A DNA stretch of 12,629 nt from an uncultured candidate division Zixibacteria bacterium (GTDB taxonomy: Bacteria > Zixibacteria > MSB-5A5 > GN15 > FEB-12): the NCBI GenBank assembly GCA_913009765.1, contig CAJVYT010000082.1:1-12629 (forward strand), read 5' to 3'. Under the pieces are notes generated by a model. The model had not been told where the DNA came from. It saw only the letters and a program-made list of their open reading frames with translations, and made no database searches. The stretch's first letter is position 1. Each line of letters starts with the position of its first letter. Positions 1-7,325 of the stretch are shown here, piece by piece. The position numbers and the translations under genes were made by a program.

Positions 1-1378
1 TATTACAAATCCAATAAGTGGTATCAATGGCTGTTGTTGAATCAACACAGGTATAATCAGGAACAAGATGATCAATATTTCTCAGGGTCAGATAAAATGC
101 TGCGTTGTGGGCAGGATTGTATTCAAAATTTGAATTTCCTAACACAGTAAAAGGAAAATTATTTTCAACCCGAATCTCCTTGACAGCCGGATTTTCAGAA
201 AATTCAGCAACATATGACCTTCGTTCAGAATATCCGATACCTGCCGGTGCCAGCCCTGCCCGACTGCCGGTGAAATAATTCCAGAGAGCAAATTCGGAAA
301 ATGCTGTCTCAAACGTTTCTGTGCCGGATGATGCTGAATCGATAACTTCTCCGGTTACTTCTAAAAAATTTGGTCCGGCACCATATTCACCGCATTTCAT
401 CCAAATAGATTTTATAATATTTCTGTCAAATTTTTGCGATAAAAACAATGGAAAAACCACCGACCCATACGGATGAAAATCAGAGAAAGAATCATACTGC
501 TGAATTGATGACATTGGACTATTAAAGAAAAACGGTAAATAAACATAATAGTCATTTATGTCGTCATAAACTTCTTCTTCCATCCAAACAGCAGACATTT
601 CCATCCAAGTAGGTCCGGCAATAATGTTTGAAACAACTTCCGACTCAGTATAATCAATTCCAAACTGCACCATGTGGAAAAACTCATGTGCAGCGGTTAC
701 ACGTACAGCATCTAAGGGACGGTTTGAATATATAGAGAATTCTTTATAATCATTATCTAATTCTAAAAATGCCGTTGCTGTGATTACTGTAGAATCAACA
801 TTGTATAACACAGAGTCGCTATAAGTTAAACCGTAAAATGCTCCTGAGAGATTTAAGAGATACACATCATACTTTTCATCTCCCCCTGCAACATAAAAAG
901 AATCATGTATCGGTTCGGGATATCCGAGAACATTAACTTCATGCTCATACACTTCATCCAAAATACCTGCCACAGAATCAATATATCCCTCGGCACCTCC
1001 GGCAACACTACTATACACCGCATTTTCGCCGCTTGTTGTATAATGAATTAAGAATTTACCGGATGGACTAGTGCGTGTTGCATTAAGAAAATCAGGACGG
1101 TCTTGTAATTGCACCCCTGTGGATTTTAGAATTTGACTACTCAATTTATCATAATTAAGTTTAAAATCCCTTACGGCTGCCATCCCGCATTTTATCGGAA
1201 GCTTAGTCAATTTATTTTGTTCAATAAAAGAAGCCGACTGAGCTTTTGTTAATTGTCCGGTTACGTACATATAATTTTCAATAATTTCAAGCTGTTTTTC
1301 TTGAGAGATTTCAGCAGCTGAAATAGAACTGAACATTACACATAAAATTAAAGATACAGATAAAAAATATTTTTTCAA
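1..1378 (-). CDS. Secreted MXAN_6640-like zinc metalloprotease (3' end off window)
   Basis: The frame is open without a stop from a TTG at 1378-1376 to the left edge, 459 codons. Residues 1-21 form a Sec signal peptide (MKKYF, a hydrophobic core, then SISA before AE), so the product should be exported. The zinc-protease motif HEFFH is at residues 231-235 (bases 674-688), within TAAHEFFHMVQFG. It is followed by TWMEMSAVWMEE, where Glu260 is a likely third zinc ligand in the gluzincin manner. This layout matches the MXAN_6640 family of putative metalloproteases, which are secreted and have unknown substrates. The TTG is preferred because GAGG lies 5 bases before it. An in-frame ATG at 1399-1397 would add seven residues (MIRIEAV) but has no clear ribosome site. 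The gene starts 7 bases after the PHP gene stop, so it is probably the distal part of the same operon. The C-terminus, where a secretion-sorting domain could sit, is not visible. Confidence 0.8.
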   Translation of the reverse strand, partial: MKKYFLSVSLILCVMFSSISAAEISQEKQLEIIENYMYVTGQLTKAQSASFIEQNKLTKLPIKCGMAAVRDFKLNYDKLSSQILKSTGVQLQDRPDFLNATRTSPSGKFLIHYTTSGENAVYSSVAGGAEGYIDSVAGILDEVYEHEVNVLGYPEPIHDSFYVAGGDEKYDVYLLNLSGAFYGLTYSDSVLYNVDSTVITATAFLELDNDYKEFSIYSNRPLDAVRVTAAHEFFHMVQFGIDYTESEVVSNIIAGPTWMEMSAVWMEEEVYDDINDYYVYLPFFFNSPMSSIQQYDSFSDFHPYGSVVFPLFLSQKFDRNIIKSIWMKCGEYGAGPNFLEVTGEVIDSASSGTETFETAFSEFALWNYFTGSRAGLAPAGIGYSERRSYVAEFSENPAVKEIRVENNFPFTVLGNSNFEYNPAHNAAFYLTLRNIDHLVPDYTCVDSTTAIDTTYWICN

Positions 1379-1383
1379 AACCG

Positions 1384-1387
1384 CCTC
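1384..1387 (-). promoter_or_regulatory. RBS that decides the metalloprotease start
   Basis: On the minus strand GAGG occurs 5 bases before the TTG at 1378. It overlaps the TGA stop of the upstream PHP gene, so the two genes are probably translationally coupled. This site supports TTG over the in-frame ATG at 1399. Confidence 0.55.
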
Positions 1388-2210
1388 AATTCTTATCATC
1401 TTTTTCAAGCAATATTTCAAAATATTTATATGGGACTCTTTGAGAACCCACCGAACCATGCCGATCACTTACACCATGAAAATCAGACCCTCCGGTAACT
1501 AATAAACGATAACGGTCAGCTAAATGTTTATATCGGTCAATATCTGACATTTTGTGACTGGGATGGTACGCTTCGATTCCATCCAACCCGAGAGATGCTA
1601 ACTCTTCCAAATATATTTCTTTATTATTTATTCCCGGATGAGCTAAAACCACTATTCCACCGGCATTATGTACTAAATCAATAGCATCTTTTGGAGTAAA
1701 ATTCTCCTTCGCAACATACGCAGGACCATTATCACTTATATACTTGTGAAATGCTTCTTCGTAATACGATGTTAATGAGGCACTGTAAAGAACCTGAGCA
1801 ATATGAGGTCGACCAACCACTGAACCGCTTGATACTTTTTCAACATCGGAATACGATATATCAAGTCCTAACTCATTTAATTTTTTCACCATCTTTTTTC
1901 CACGTTCTCTACGAGTAATCTGAAAATCATTTAAGACAGTTTGTAATTCACTATTTTCCGAATCAAATAAATATGCCAATAAATGAATATCTCCGTCTTC
2001 CAAAGAAACCGAAAGCTCTACGCCGGAAATCAATATAGGGTCATCCTCAGTAAGTAACTCTTTTATTTTCAAATAGCCTTCAATCGTATCATGGTCAGTA
2101 ACAGAAAATGCACTAATCTTTTTACTTCTTACTATATCAAGAAGTTCCGATGGAGTTTTGGCTCCATCAGAACAAACTGTATGCATATGTAAATCTATGT
2201 ATTGTTTCAT
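1386..2210 (-). CDS. PHP-domain phosphoesterase (RNase AM / nucleoside-bisphosphate phosphatase type)
   Basis: This 274-residue protein is a complete stand-alone PHP domain. The metal-binding set is visible in order: DLHMH (His8, His10), Asp15, TDHDT (His40), GVELS (Glu65), HLLAY (His76), GRPHIA (His136), LAHPG (His191) and GSDFHG (Asp243, His245). Such a full set suggests an active tri-metal phosphoesterase. The length and the helical segment between the Glu65 and His136 motifs resemble the YciV/RNase AM group, which removes 5' nucleotides from short RNAs or 3'-phosphate from nucleoside 3',5'-bisphosphates. The exact substrate cannot be told from sequence, and histidinol phosphatase is less likely because no histidine synthesis genes are nearby. 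The ATG at 2210-2208 lies 30 bases after the FTCD stop without a strong ribosome site. Family is secure; substrate is inferred. Confidence 0.88.
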   Translation of the reverse strand: MKQYIDLHMHTVCSDGAKTPSELLDIVRSKKISAFSVTDHDTIEGYLKIKELLTEDDPILISGVELSVSLEDGDIHLLAYLFDSENSELQTVLNDFQITRRERGKKMVKKLNELGLDISYSDVEKVSSGSVVGRPHIAQVLYSASLTSYYEEAFHKYISDNGPAYVAKENFTPKDAIDLVHNAGGIVVLAHPGINNKEIYLEELASLGLDGIEAYHPSHKMSDIDRYKHLADRYRLLVTGGSDFHGVSDRHGSVGSQRVPYKYFEILLEKDDKN

Positions 2211-2240
2211 CTAAATTGTAAAACCGCAGAGATGTATTAT

Positions 2241-3737
2241 TTATAAGAAACAACTCTCAACTCTGGCTTTAATTCTTTCTGCTATTTCTTTGCCGTTTAA
2301 AATAATTGCATCTGCTTCTTTTGTCAGTTTTTCTACAAATGCTTTATCTGCTAAATCAACAAGATTTATTTTTACGTTATATCCGGCACCTTCAATCGCT
2401 GCCATACACATAAGACCTGCCACGCCGGCATCGGTCACTGAATTTTCATTACCTTTGTTCGCGACAACTTCTGCTAATTTTAAAACCTCAAGAGACTTCT
2501 GCATAACAGTTAATGGAACCATTGAAGCTTTTTTTGTTGCCTCTTCAATCTTGGCATCATCTTTTGTTTTAAATGCTGCCATAACATCGTTAAAAGCTTC
2601 CATATCGGTAACTATTAAAGTTTCGAGTTCATCTTTGAGAGGATCGCATTTGTCTCTTATTTCTGACAGCTCATTTTTTACCGAAGCGTACTGTTTTTTA
2701 CCAACAGTCAAACGGCACACCATCGCAGACAATGCCGATGCCAACGCACCTGCCGATGCCGCCACAGAACCACCACCCGGAGCAGGTGACGACGAAGCTA
2801 CTTCATCATAGAAAGAATCCCCTCCACCGCTTGTTGCTGCATCTTTGAGCTTTTCTTCTAAAATTTGGTCTTTGGAAAATCCTTCAAACCGCATATAAAA
2901 ATCGGCAACATCTACAATTGCATCGTTTGGTACTAAACCAATTATTTCAGATGAGGTAACATTGACCCCATAACGGGTAGCTTCGGATTTTATCGTTTCA
3001 AAAACCCGAAAAATCGGTGTCTTGGTATAATTAACTAAATTCATAGAAATCTGAACTTGGTTGCGTTCTTTAATTTCAAAGCCGAGAGCTTTCACAAAAC
3101 GATATCCGCCTTTAATTGACCGAATAGCATCGGCAATATTATCGGCAATCCATTTTTTGTTTGTATCAAGATAGACATTAAAAGCAACCAACGGAAAACG
3201 AACCCCTATCGCAGTTGCTCCTGCTTTGATATTCATCTTCGACGGACCATAATCAGGTTTACGACTTTTATCAGTTTCAATAGAATCCCTGATACCTTCG
3301 TACTGACCTTTTCTGACTTTTGCCAAGTTCTTTCTTTTGGGAGAGGATGCGGCATCTTCATAGAGATAAACCGGAATCTGAAGTTCATCGCCGACTTTTT
3401 TGCCAAGTTTATTGGCAAGCTCAACAGAATCTTCAATCGTCATATCACCGAGTGGAATAAACGGGCATACATCACAAGCACCCATACGAGGATGCTCCCC
3501 GGTATGCTTTGACATATCAATCAATTCAGATGCTTTTTTTATCCCTCGAAAAGCAGCATCAACTGCCAGCTTTGGATCACACACAAATGTAACCACGGCT
3601 CTATTGTGGTCTGAATCCATCTCATGGTCTAAAAGTACAACACCATCTTCTTCGGTGATTGCTTTACAAATTGCTTCAATAACTTCAGGACGACGTCCTT
3701 CGGAAAAATTTGGTACACATTCGACAAGTTTTGCCAT
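2241..3737 (-). CDS. ftcD: Bifunctional glutamate formimidoyltransferase / formimidoyl-THF cyclodeaminase
   Basis: The protein has 498 residues and two fused domains. The N-terminal formiminotransferase domain (about 1-290) begins with ECVPNFSEG and carries GEHPRMGACDVCPFIP. His82 falls at the same number as the essential histidine of mammalian FTCD. The C-terminal cyclodeaminase domain (about 305-498) carries the SPAPGGGSVAA loop (317-327). The enzyme moves the formimino group of formiminoglutamate to tetrahydrofolate and then releases ammonia, giving 5,10-methenyl-THF. This is usually the last stage of histidine breakdown and feeds one-carbon units. No hutH, hutU or hutI lies in the window. 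The ATG is backed by GGAG with a 6-base spacer. The gene follows the DHS-like gene after 16 bases. Many bacteria encode the two domains separately, so the fusion is worth noting, though it is known elsewhere. Confidence 0.95.
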   Translation of the reverse strand: MAKLVECVPNFSEGRRPEVIEAICKAITEEDGVVLLDHEMDSDHNRAVVTFVCDPKLAVDAAFRGIKKASELIDMSKHTGEHPRMGACDVCPFIPLGDMTIEDSVELANKLGKKVGDELQIPVYLYEDAASSPKRKNLAKVRKGQYEGIRDSIETDKSRKPDYGPSKMNIKAGATAIGVRFPLVAFNVYLDTNKKWIADNIADAIRSIKGGYRFVKALGFEIKERNQVQISMNLVNYTKTPIFRVFETIKSEATRYGVNVTSSEIIGLVPNDAIVDVADFYMRFEGFSKDQILEEKLKDAATSGGGDSFYDEVASSSPAPGGGSVAASAGALASALSAMVCRLTVGKKQYASVKNELSEIRDKCDPLKDELETLIVTDMEAFNDVMAAFKTKDDAKIEEATKKASMVPLTVMQKSLEVLKLAEVVANKGNENSVTDAGVAGLMCMAAIEGAGYNVKINLVDLADKAFVEKLTKEADAIILNGKEIAERIKARVESCFL

Positions 3738-3753
3738 TTTATACTCCGTTTGA

Positions 3754-4716
3754 CTACTTAGCCAAGAACTGTTGTTTTAAACCCCATGCTAAAAGAGGTA
3801 TCATTATTTCATGGTGTCCGACAAAGTTGAAACCTTTACCGGCATTTTTTGTTGGTCTGTTTAATATGTTTTCAGATGGTCGGTAGTGGGTAATCATATC
3901 AAAATTTGCTGTTGTAAGAGAGTTCTTTCCCTTTGAAAGATTTCGGGCAACAGTAAGTGCCTTTAAAAAGACTTCAGGTAAAAGAACTGCTGAACCGATA
4001 TTAGCAAGCACACCTCCACGGTTAATATCTTTACAAATAGCAGCCATAATTCTAAAATCAATATGCGATGCTTCGCCTAATTTGGCAGCATCATAATTTG
4101 CATGCTGAGCAATAGTATCCGTACCTATACCAATATGAATAGTTGCCGGACAGTTTAATCTCTCTGCCTGAGCAAAAATAGAAAGTGAGCGGTATTTTGC
4201 CTTTTGTACATTTATATATCTTCCGCCGGCTTCGCCTAATCCGATTTTTTCTTGAGAGGCAAGCTGCTCAATTTCTGAAAACATCGCAGCTGTTTCTTTT
4301 ACCATGCCAAAAGAACCGTCTATCAATCCTGCTTGAACATCTTCAGATGTTCCCCCATAAAAAGCAAGTTCTATATCATGAATCAAACCGGCACAGTTAA
4401 AAGAAACACCGGTAACAATATCATATTCCATCAAGTCAATTAAAATAGGGGTCAAACCGACTTTTATTGTATGAGCACCCAACAGCAAATGAAACGGTTT
4501 ATTTTTTTTGCGGGCTTTATAAGTCAAACGAATAAATTCATTTAAATCAGATGCTTTGAGAAACTTTGGAAGAGTGTTAAAAAATTCTTGAGGCGAATTA
4601 ATATCTATCGGTTTTGCAAATGATTTTATCTTTGTTTTAGTCGCTCGTTTTTTAATTGAATACGTTTTTACTAAAGATAAGTCAACAGGTTTGATTTTTT
4701 TCTTTGATTGAATCAT
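3754..4716 (-). CDS. Deoxyhypusine-synthase-like conserved protein, function unknown
   Basis: This 320-residue cytosolic protein has a very basic N-terminus (Lys/Arg-rich through residue 35). A core follows whose motifs recall the NAD-binding fold of deoxyhypusine synthase: LLLGAHTIKVGLTP (77-90), NCAGLIHDIELAFYGGTSED (107-126), HIGIGTDTIAQH (194-205), NIGSAVLLPEVF (239-250), TTANFDMITHYRP (268-280) and GHHEIMIPLLA (300-310). I recall this as a widespread bacterial family annotated as hypothetical or DHS-like. I do not see the WGK segment that carries the catalytic lysine of true deoxyhypusine synthase, and bacteria lack eIF5A, so the classical reaction is unlikely. A role in polyamine or another NAD-dependent transfer reaction is speculation. 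Its RBS (GAGGAG, 8-base spacer) lies inside the last codons of the DUF3108 gene, with a 2-base gap, which suggests coupling. The family looks real; its function is unknown. Confidence 0.7.
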   Translation of the reverse strand: MIQSKKKIKPVDLSLVKTYSIKKRATKTKIKSFAKPIDINSPQEFFNTLPKFLKASDLNEFIRLTYKARKKNKPFHLLLGAHTIKVGLTPILIDLMEYDIVTGVSFNCAGLIHDIELAFYGGTSEDVQAGLIDGSFGMVKETAAMFSEIEQLASQEKIGLGEAGGRYINVQKAKYRSLSIFAQAERLNCPATIHIGIGTDTIAQHANYDAAKLGEASHIDFRIMAAICKDINRGGVLANIGSAVLLPEVFLKALTVARNLSKGKNSLTTANFDMITHYRPSENILNRPTKNAGKGFNFVGHHEIMIPLLAWGLKQQFLAK

Positions 4717-4718
4717 AT

Positions 4719-5564
4719 TTAATACTCCTCAATCTCACCGAGTTTGAAATCAGTCAACTCTGCCGATATAGAACCGACAATAACTTTTGTTTTCATTAGC
4801 ACCGGCATTTTAACTCGGTCGTCTGTCAACCAAACTTTTACACTTCCCTTATTCTTGAATACACCAACCGAACTCATAAGCGGCTCAACAACAATACAAT
4901 CAAAAGTACCGGCATCAACTGATATTTTTTCTTTTTTCAGAATTTTAACTTCTGTTCTGAATTTCCGTCCGTCAACAAAGTTGTCGATAAAAAACGATGT
5001 CCCTACTTTTAGCTCTTGGGTGCGAATATAATAGAGCATCGACAACGCATCTTGTACATAAGCCTCAACTGCAATAGTATCACCTTTATACACAGTAAAA
5101 TGATTTACTTGGTCAAAATCATATTGTCTATCCGAACGGTAGCTTCCTTCTTTCAGATTTTTTTCAAATCTCCAGCTAAAAAGCCCGCCTGCATCTATGA
5201 TTGTTTCGGCTCTGTCATCAACATTATAAAATGAAGAGAAAAAACTATTTGAATTTGCTTTGGTCACAATTTGAAAACAGGGACGTTCTTGATATTCAAT
5301 CACATTGGCAACTTCCATGGTTGCCGTACCGGCATTAATAAAACCATAATTTATATCAAAAGTTAATTTTTCGCCGACCCCAAAAGCAACATTGTCAACA
5401 TATCGTCCTATCGGGTCGGATGCATCAATTTCTCGATTATCAACAGAATCTGTTGCTGCCTCTGCAATTCCTATTTCAATTGTGACAAAATAAAAAATAG
5501 GTATCAGCCCGATACACACAATAGTCATAAGTAAAAATGATTGTAACTTTGATCGTTTCGGCAT
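4719..5564 (-). CDS. DUF3108 exported protein
   Basis: This 281-residue protein starts with a basic stretch and a hydrophobic segment (about residues 9-29, then AEAA near 34-37), read as a signal peptide or N-terminal anchor. The rest is the beta-rich DUF3108 domain: GEKLTFDINYGFINAG (64-79), SFYNVDDRAET (111-121), then WRFEKNLKEG (131-140). Family members are periplasmic or outer-membrane-associated proteins of undefined role in Gram-negative bacteria. The domain is sometimes compared to lipid- or envelope-related folds, but I cannot assign a job. One base separates it from the upstream phosphatase gene. An AAGGA lies about 15 bases before the ATG, which is too far for a good ribosome site, so translation may rely on coupling. 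Confidence 0.85.
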   Translation of the reverse strand: MPKRSKLQSFLLMTIVCIGLIPIFYFVTIEIGIAEAATDSVDNREIDASDPIGRYVDNVAFGVGEKLTFDINYGFINAGTATMEVANVIEYQERPCFQIVTKANSNSFFSSFYNVDDRAETIIDAGGLFSWRFEKNLKEGSYRSDRQYDFDQVNHFTVYKGDTIAVEAYVQDALSMLYYIRTQELKVGTSFFIDNFVDGRKFRTEVKILKKEKISVDAGTFDCIVVEPLMSSVGVFKNKGSVKVWLTDDRVKMPVLMKTKVIVGSISAELTDFKLGEIEEY

Positions 5565-5565
5565 G

Positions 5566-6051
5566 TTAGTATTCGTTTATCCTTTTTACAATTTCTTCTA
5601 AATATTTGCCTAAGTATTCACCTATTTCCAAAAAGGTTTCATTATACACCGACAGCTCCTGCCCTATAGGGTCAGATAAACCTTCACCTTCAGCACTTTG
5701 GTCAGGAAAATTTTTAAATAAATAGGTTTTACCGGCAACATCTTTTCGTAAACGAAGTATCTCAGTATAATGACTCGGGGTCATAGCAAAAATAAGATCT
5801 GAGCTGTCTAAAAGTTCCGATGTCAGCCCTTGTGATTTATGACCGGAAATATCCGCATCCCAAATCTTTGCTGCTTCAATAGCATACAGCGTAGCAGGAA
5901 AACCGGTTGCCGCTGACGTACCGGAGGAAATTACTTCATATTTATTGTTTAGTTCTTCTTTTTCCAAAAGCACTTTCATAGCACCCTCTGCCATTGGTGA
6001 ACGACAGGTATTGCCGGTACATACAAACATTATTCTGAATATTTTATCCAT
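5566..6051 (-). CDS. Low-molecular-weight phosphatase, YwlE-like (possible protein-arginine phosphatase)
   Basis: Taking the ATG at 6051-6049, the product has 161 residues, the usual LMW-PTP length. The P-loop C(X)5R is CTGNTCRS, with nucleophile Cys11 and Arg17, and the general acid is Asp127 in SDPIG. In this family a Thr in the fifth P-loop position, here Thr15, marks arginine phosphatases such as Bacillus YwlE, while tyrosine phosphatases usually have Ile (CLGNICRS). The sequence therefore favours phospho-arginine as substrate, but no McsB-type kinase is visible in the window, so this is inference. The frame also extends to a TTG at 6072 (seven more residues, overlapping tsaC by 11 bases). 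I prefer the ATG, 10 bases after the tsaC stop, because the P-loop then starts at the normal distance from the N-terminus. Pairing with a Sua5/TsaC gene is also seen at the B. subtilis ywlC-ywlE locus. Confidence 0.88.
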   Translation of the reverse strand: MDKIFRIMFVCTGNTCRSPMAEGAMKVLLEKEELNNKYEVISSGTSAATGFPATLYAIEAAKIWDADISGHKSQGLTSELLDSSDLIFAMTPSHYTEILRLRKDVAGKTYLFKNFPDQSAEGEGLSDPIGQELSVYNETFLEIGEYLGKYLEEIVKRINEY

Positions 6052-6061
6052 TTTTAATTCA

Positions 6062-6718
6062 TTAACTTTCAACTTTTAAAATTATATGTTCTTTACTTAT
6101 AGACCCCACACGGTGAAAAGACAATTCGTTGGAGGAAACATCAACAACAGTCGAAGGTGCATTGGTAAGATACCCGCCATCAACATACAAAGAAACCGAG
6201 TCAGAAAATTCATTTGTAATCTCTTCTATTGACTCACATTCGTTCTTACCGGAAATATTTGCCGATGTTGCCGAGAGAGGGAAATCAATGCGTGACAATA
6301 AATCAGCTATGAATTTTGAACTGGAATACCGTATTCCAATTTTACCTCTGGAAACAACATATTTTTTCATTGGTATCTTTGACGTTAAAATTAAAGTAAG
6401 CGGTCCGGGAAGATATGCTTTGGCAAGTTTTTCTGCTGAACGAGTCAATTCACCATATGCAAATATTTCATCATACGATTTCACAAAAATAGCTGTCGGC
6501 ATAAATCCGGGGCGTTGTTTGGCTTGGTAAAGTTTTTCAAGAGCGGCATCATCTGAGGCATTCGCTAAAAGCCCATACCGTGTTTCAGTTGGCACTACGA
6601 TAAGCTCTCCGTTTTGCAATGACGTGACCGCATCAGAGATAATTGTTTCATAAGATTCTTTTGTTATAACTGCTATTTTATTCACTGTCGTTTGACTTAT
6701 CTTTATTTTTTGTTTCAT
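6062..6718 (-). CDS. tsaC: L-threonylcarbamoyladenylate synthase (TsaC/YrdC)
   Basis: This is a 218-residue single YrdC domain, without the extra Sua5 C-terminal domain. It makes threonylcarbamoyl-AMP from threonine, bicarbonate and ATP for the t6A37 modification of ANN-decoding tRNAs. Recognisable motifs are PTETRYGL (43-50), KQRP (67-70, the Lys-x-Arg site), LPGPLT (103-108), SATSANISG (149-157) and STVVD (189-193). PTETRYGL differs slightly from the more common PTETVYGL. With the ATG at 6718 the gene overlaps the SPOR gene by 41 bases and has no clear ribosome site. A GTG at 6685-6683 would shorten it by 11 residues, leave an 8-base overlap and lose no motif, so the start is open. The partner proteins TsaB, TsaD and TsaE are not in the window. 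Confidence 0.93.
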   Translation of the reverse strand: MKQKIKISQTTVNKIAVITKESYETIISDAVTSLQNGELIVVPTETRYGLLANASDDAALEKLYQAKQRPGFMPTAIFVKSYDEIFAYGELTRSAEKLAKAYLPGPLTLILTSKIPMKKYVVSRGKIGIRYSSSKFIADLLSRIDFPLSATSANISGKNECESIEEITNEFSDSVSLYVDGGYLTNAPSTVVDVSSNELSFHRVGSISKEHIILKVES

Positions 6719-7325
6719 CTTGTAAATAGAGAGAATCTATAATCTCGGGAATAATCATTTCATCATACATTGGAGAAATCTCTTTCACATTGACAGTAAC
6801 TACCACCACCCATGCATTTTTATATCCTGAAGATTTTACCCGTTGTTGATATGCTTCTGCTTTTTCTCTATTTGAAAAATTGCCGACTCTAATTTTATAG
6901 TACGGCACTTCATAATCTAAAAACACCGGACGGTCAAAAATCTCTTCAGCTACTATCTTGGCATGCCTTGATTCCCCAAATTTTTTACTGGAAAATATCT
7001 GTACCCGATACGCTTGAGAATTTAAACTGTCAATCTCATCAGGAATATTTTCTATACGCTGATATGCAGAATCTACTTGTTCGGGTTCTACATCTTTGAG
7101 AATAGAAGAACCTGCAATCACACCAGATTTGGGATTTTCTAAAGGTATAATTTTACTATCACCCGGAAGGTCTAAAAGATTTATTTTATCGGAGTTCTCT
7201 TGTTGCTTCTGCACGCTTTGAGAATCTTCTGATGGTAACACCTGACTCTTAGGTTTACACCCAACAATAACAAAACACACCAATACAACAAATAAGAAAT
7301 TAGAGATATTTTTTTGTGCTGTCAT
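6678..7325 (-). CDS. SPOR-domain lipoprotein
   Basis: The 215-residue product has a lipoprotein signal (hydrophobic residues 10-22, lipobox VIVGC with Cys23). A Ser/Gln/Pro/Asp-rich linker runs to about residue 100. A SPOR domain follows (about 105-178) with the typical YRVQIFSS opening and YYKIRVGNFSNREKAEAY centre. An acidic-to-basic tail of about 35 residues ends the chain. SPOR domains bind denuded peptidoglycan strands, often at division sites, so a lipid-anchored, cell-wall-touching protein is expected. Asp is absent from position 2 after the lipidated Cys (the sequence is CKPK), which would favour outer-membrane sorting by E. coli rules. The ATG overlaps the end of manC by 26 bases and is preceded by AGGGA, so it is likely coupled to manC. 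The specific role is unknown. Confidence 0.88.
   Translation of the reverse strand: MTAQKNISNFLFVVLVCFVIVGCKPKSQVLPSEDSQSVQKQQENSDKINLLDLPGDSKIIPLENPKSGVIAGSSILKDVEPEQVDSAYQRIENIPDEIDSLNSQAYRVQIFSSKKFGESRHAKIVAEEIFDRPVFLDYEVPYYKIRVGNFSNREKAEAYQQRVKSSGYKNAWVVVVTVNVKEISPMYDEMIIPEIIDSLYLQDETKNKDKSNDSE

Noticed and set aside
2290..2811. Plus-strand frame of 173 codons inside ftcD
   Set aside because: It lies wholly within the well-supported cyclodeaminase domain on the other strand and is a shadow of its codon pattern.
6129..6530. Plus-strand frame of 133 codons inside tsaC
   Set aside because: It is antisense to all conserved TsaC motifs and has no independent support.
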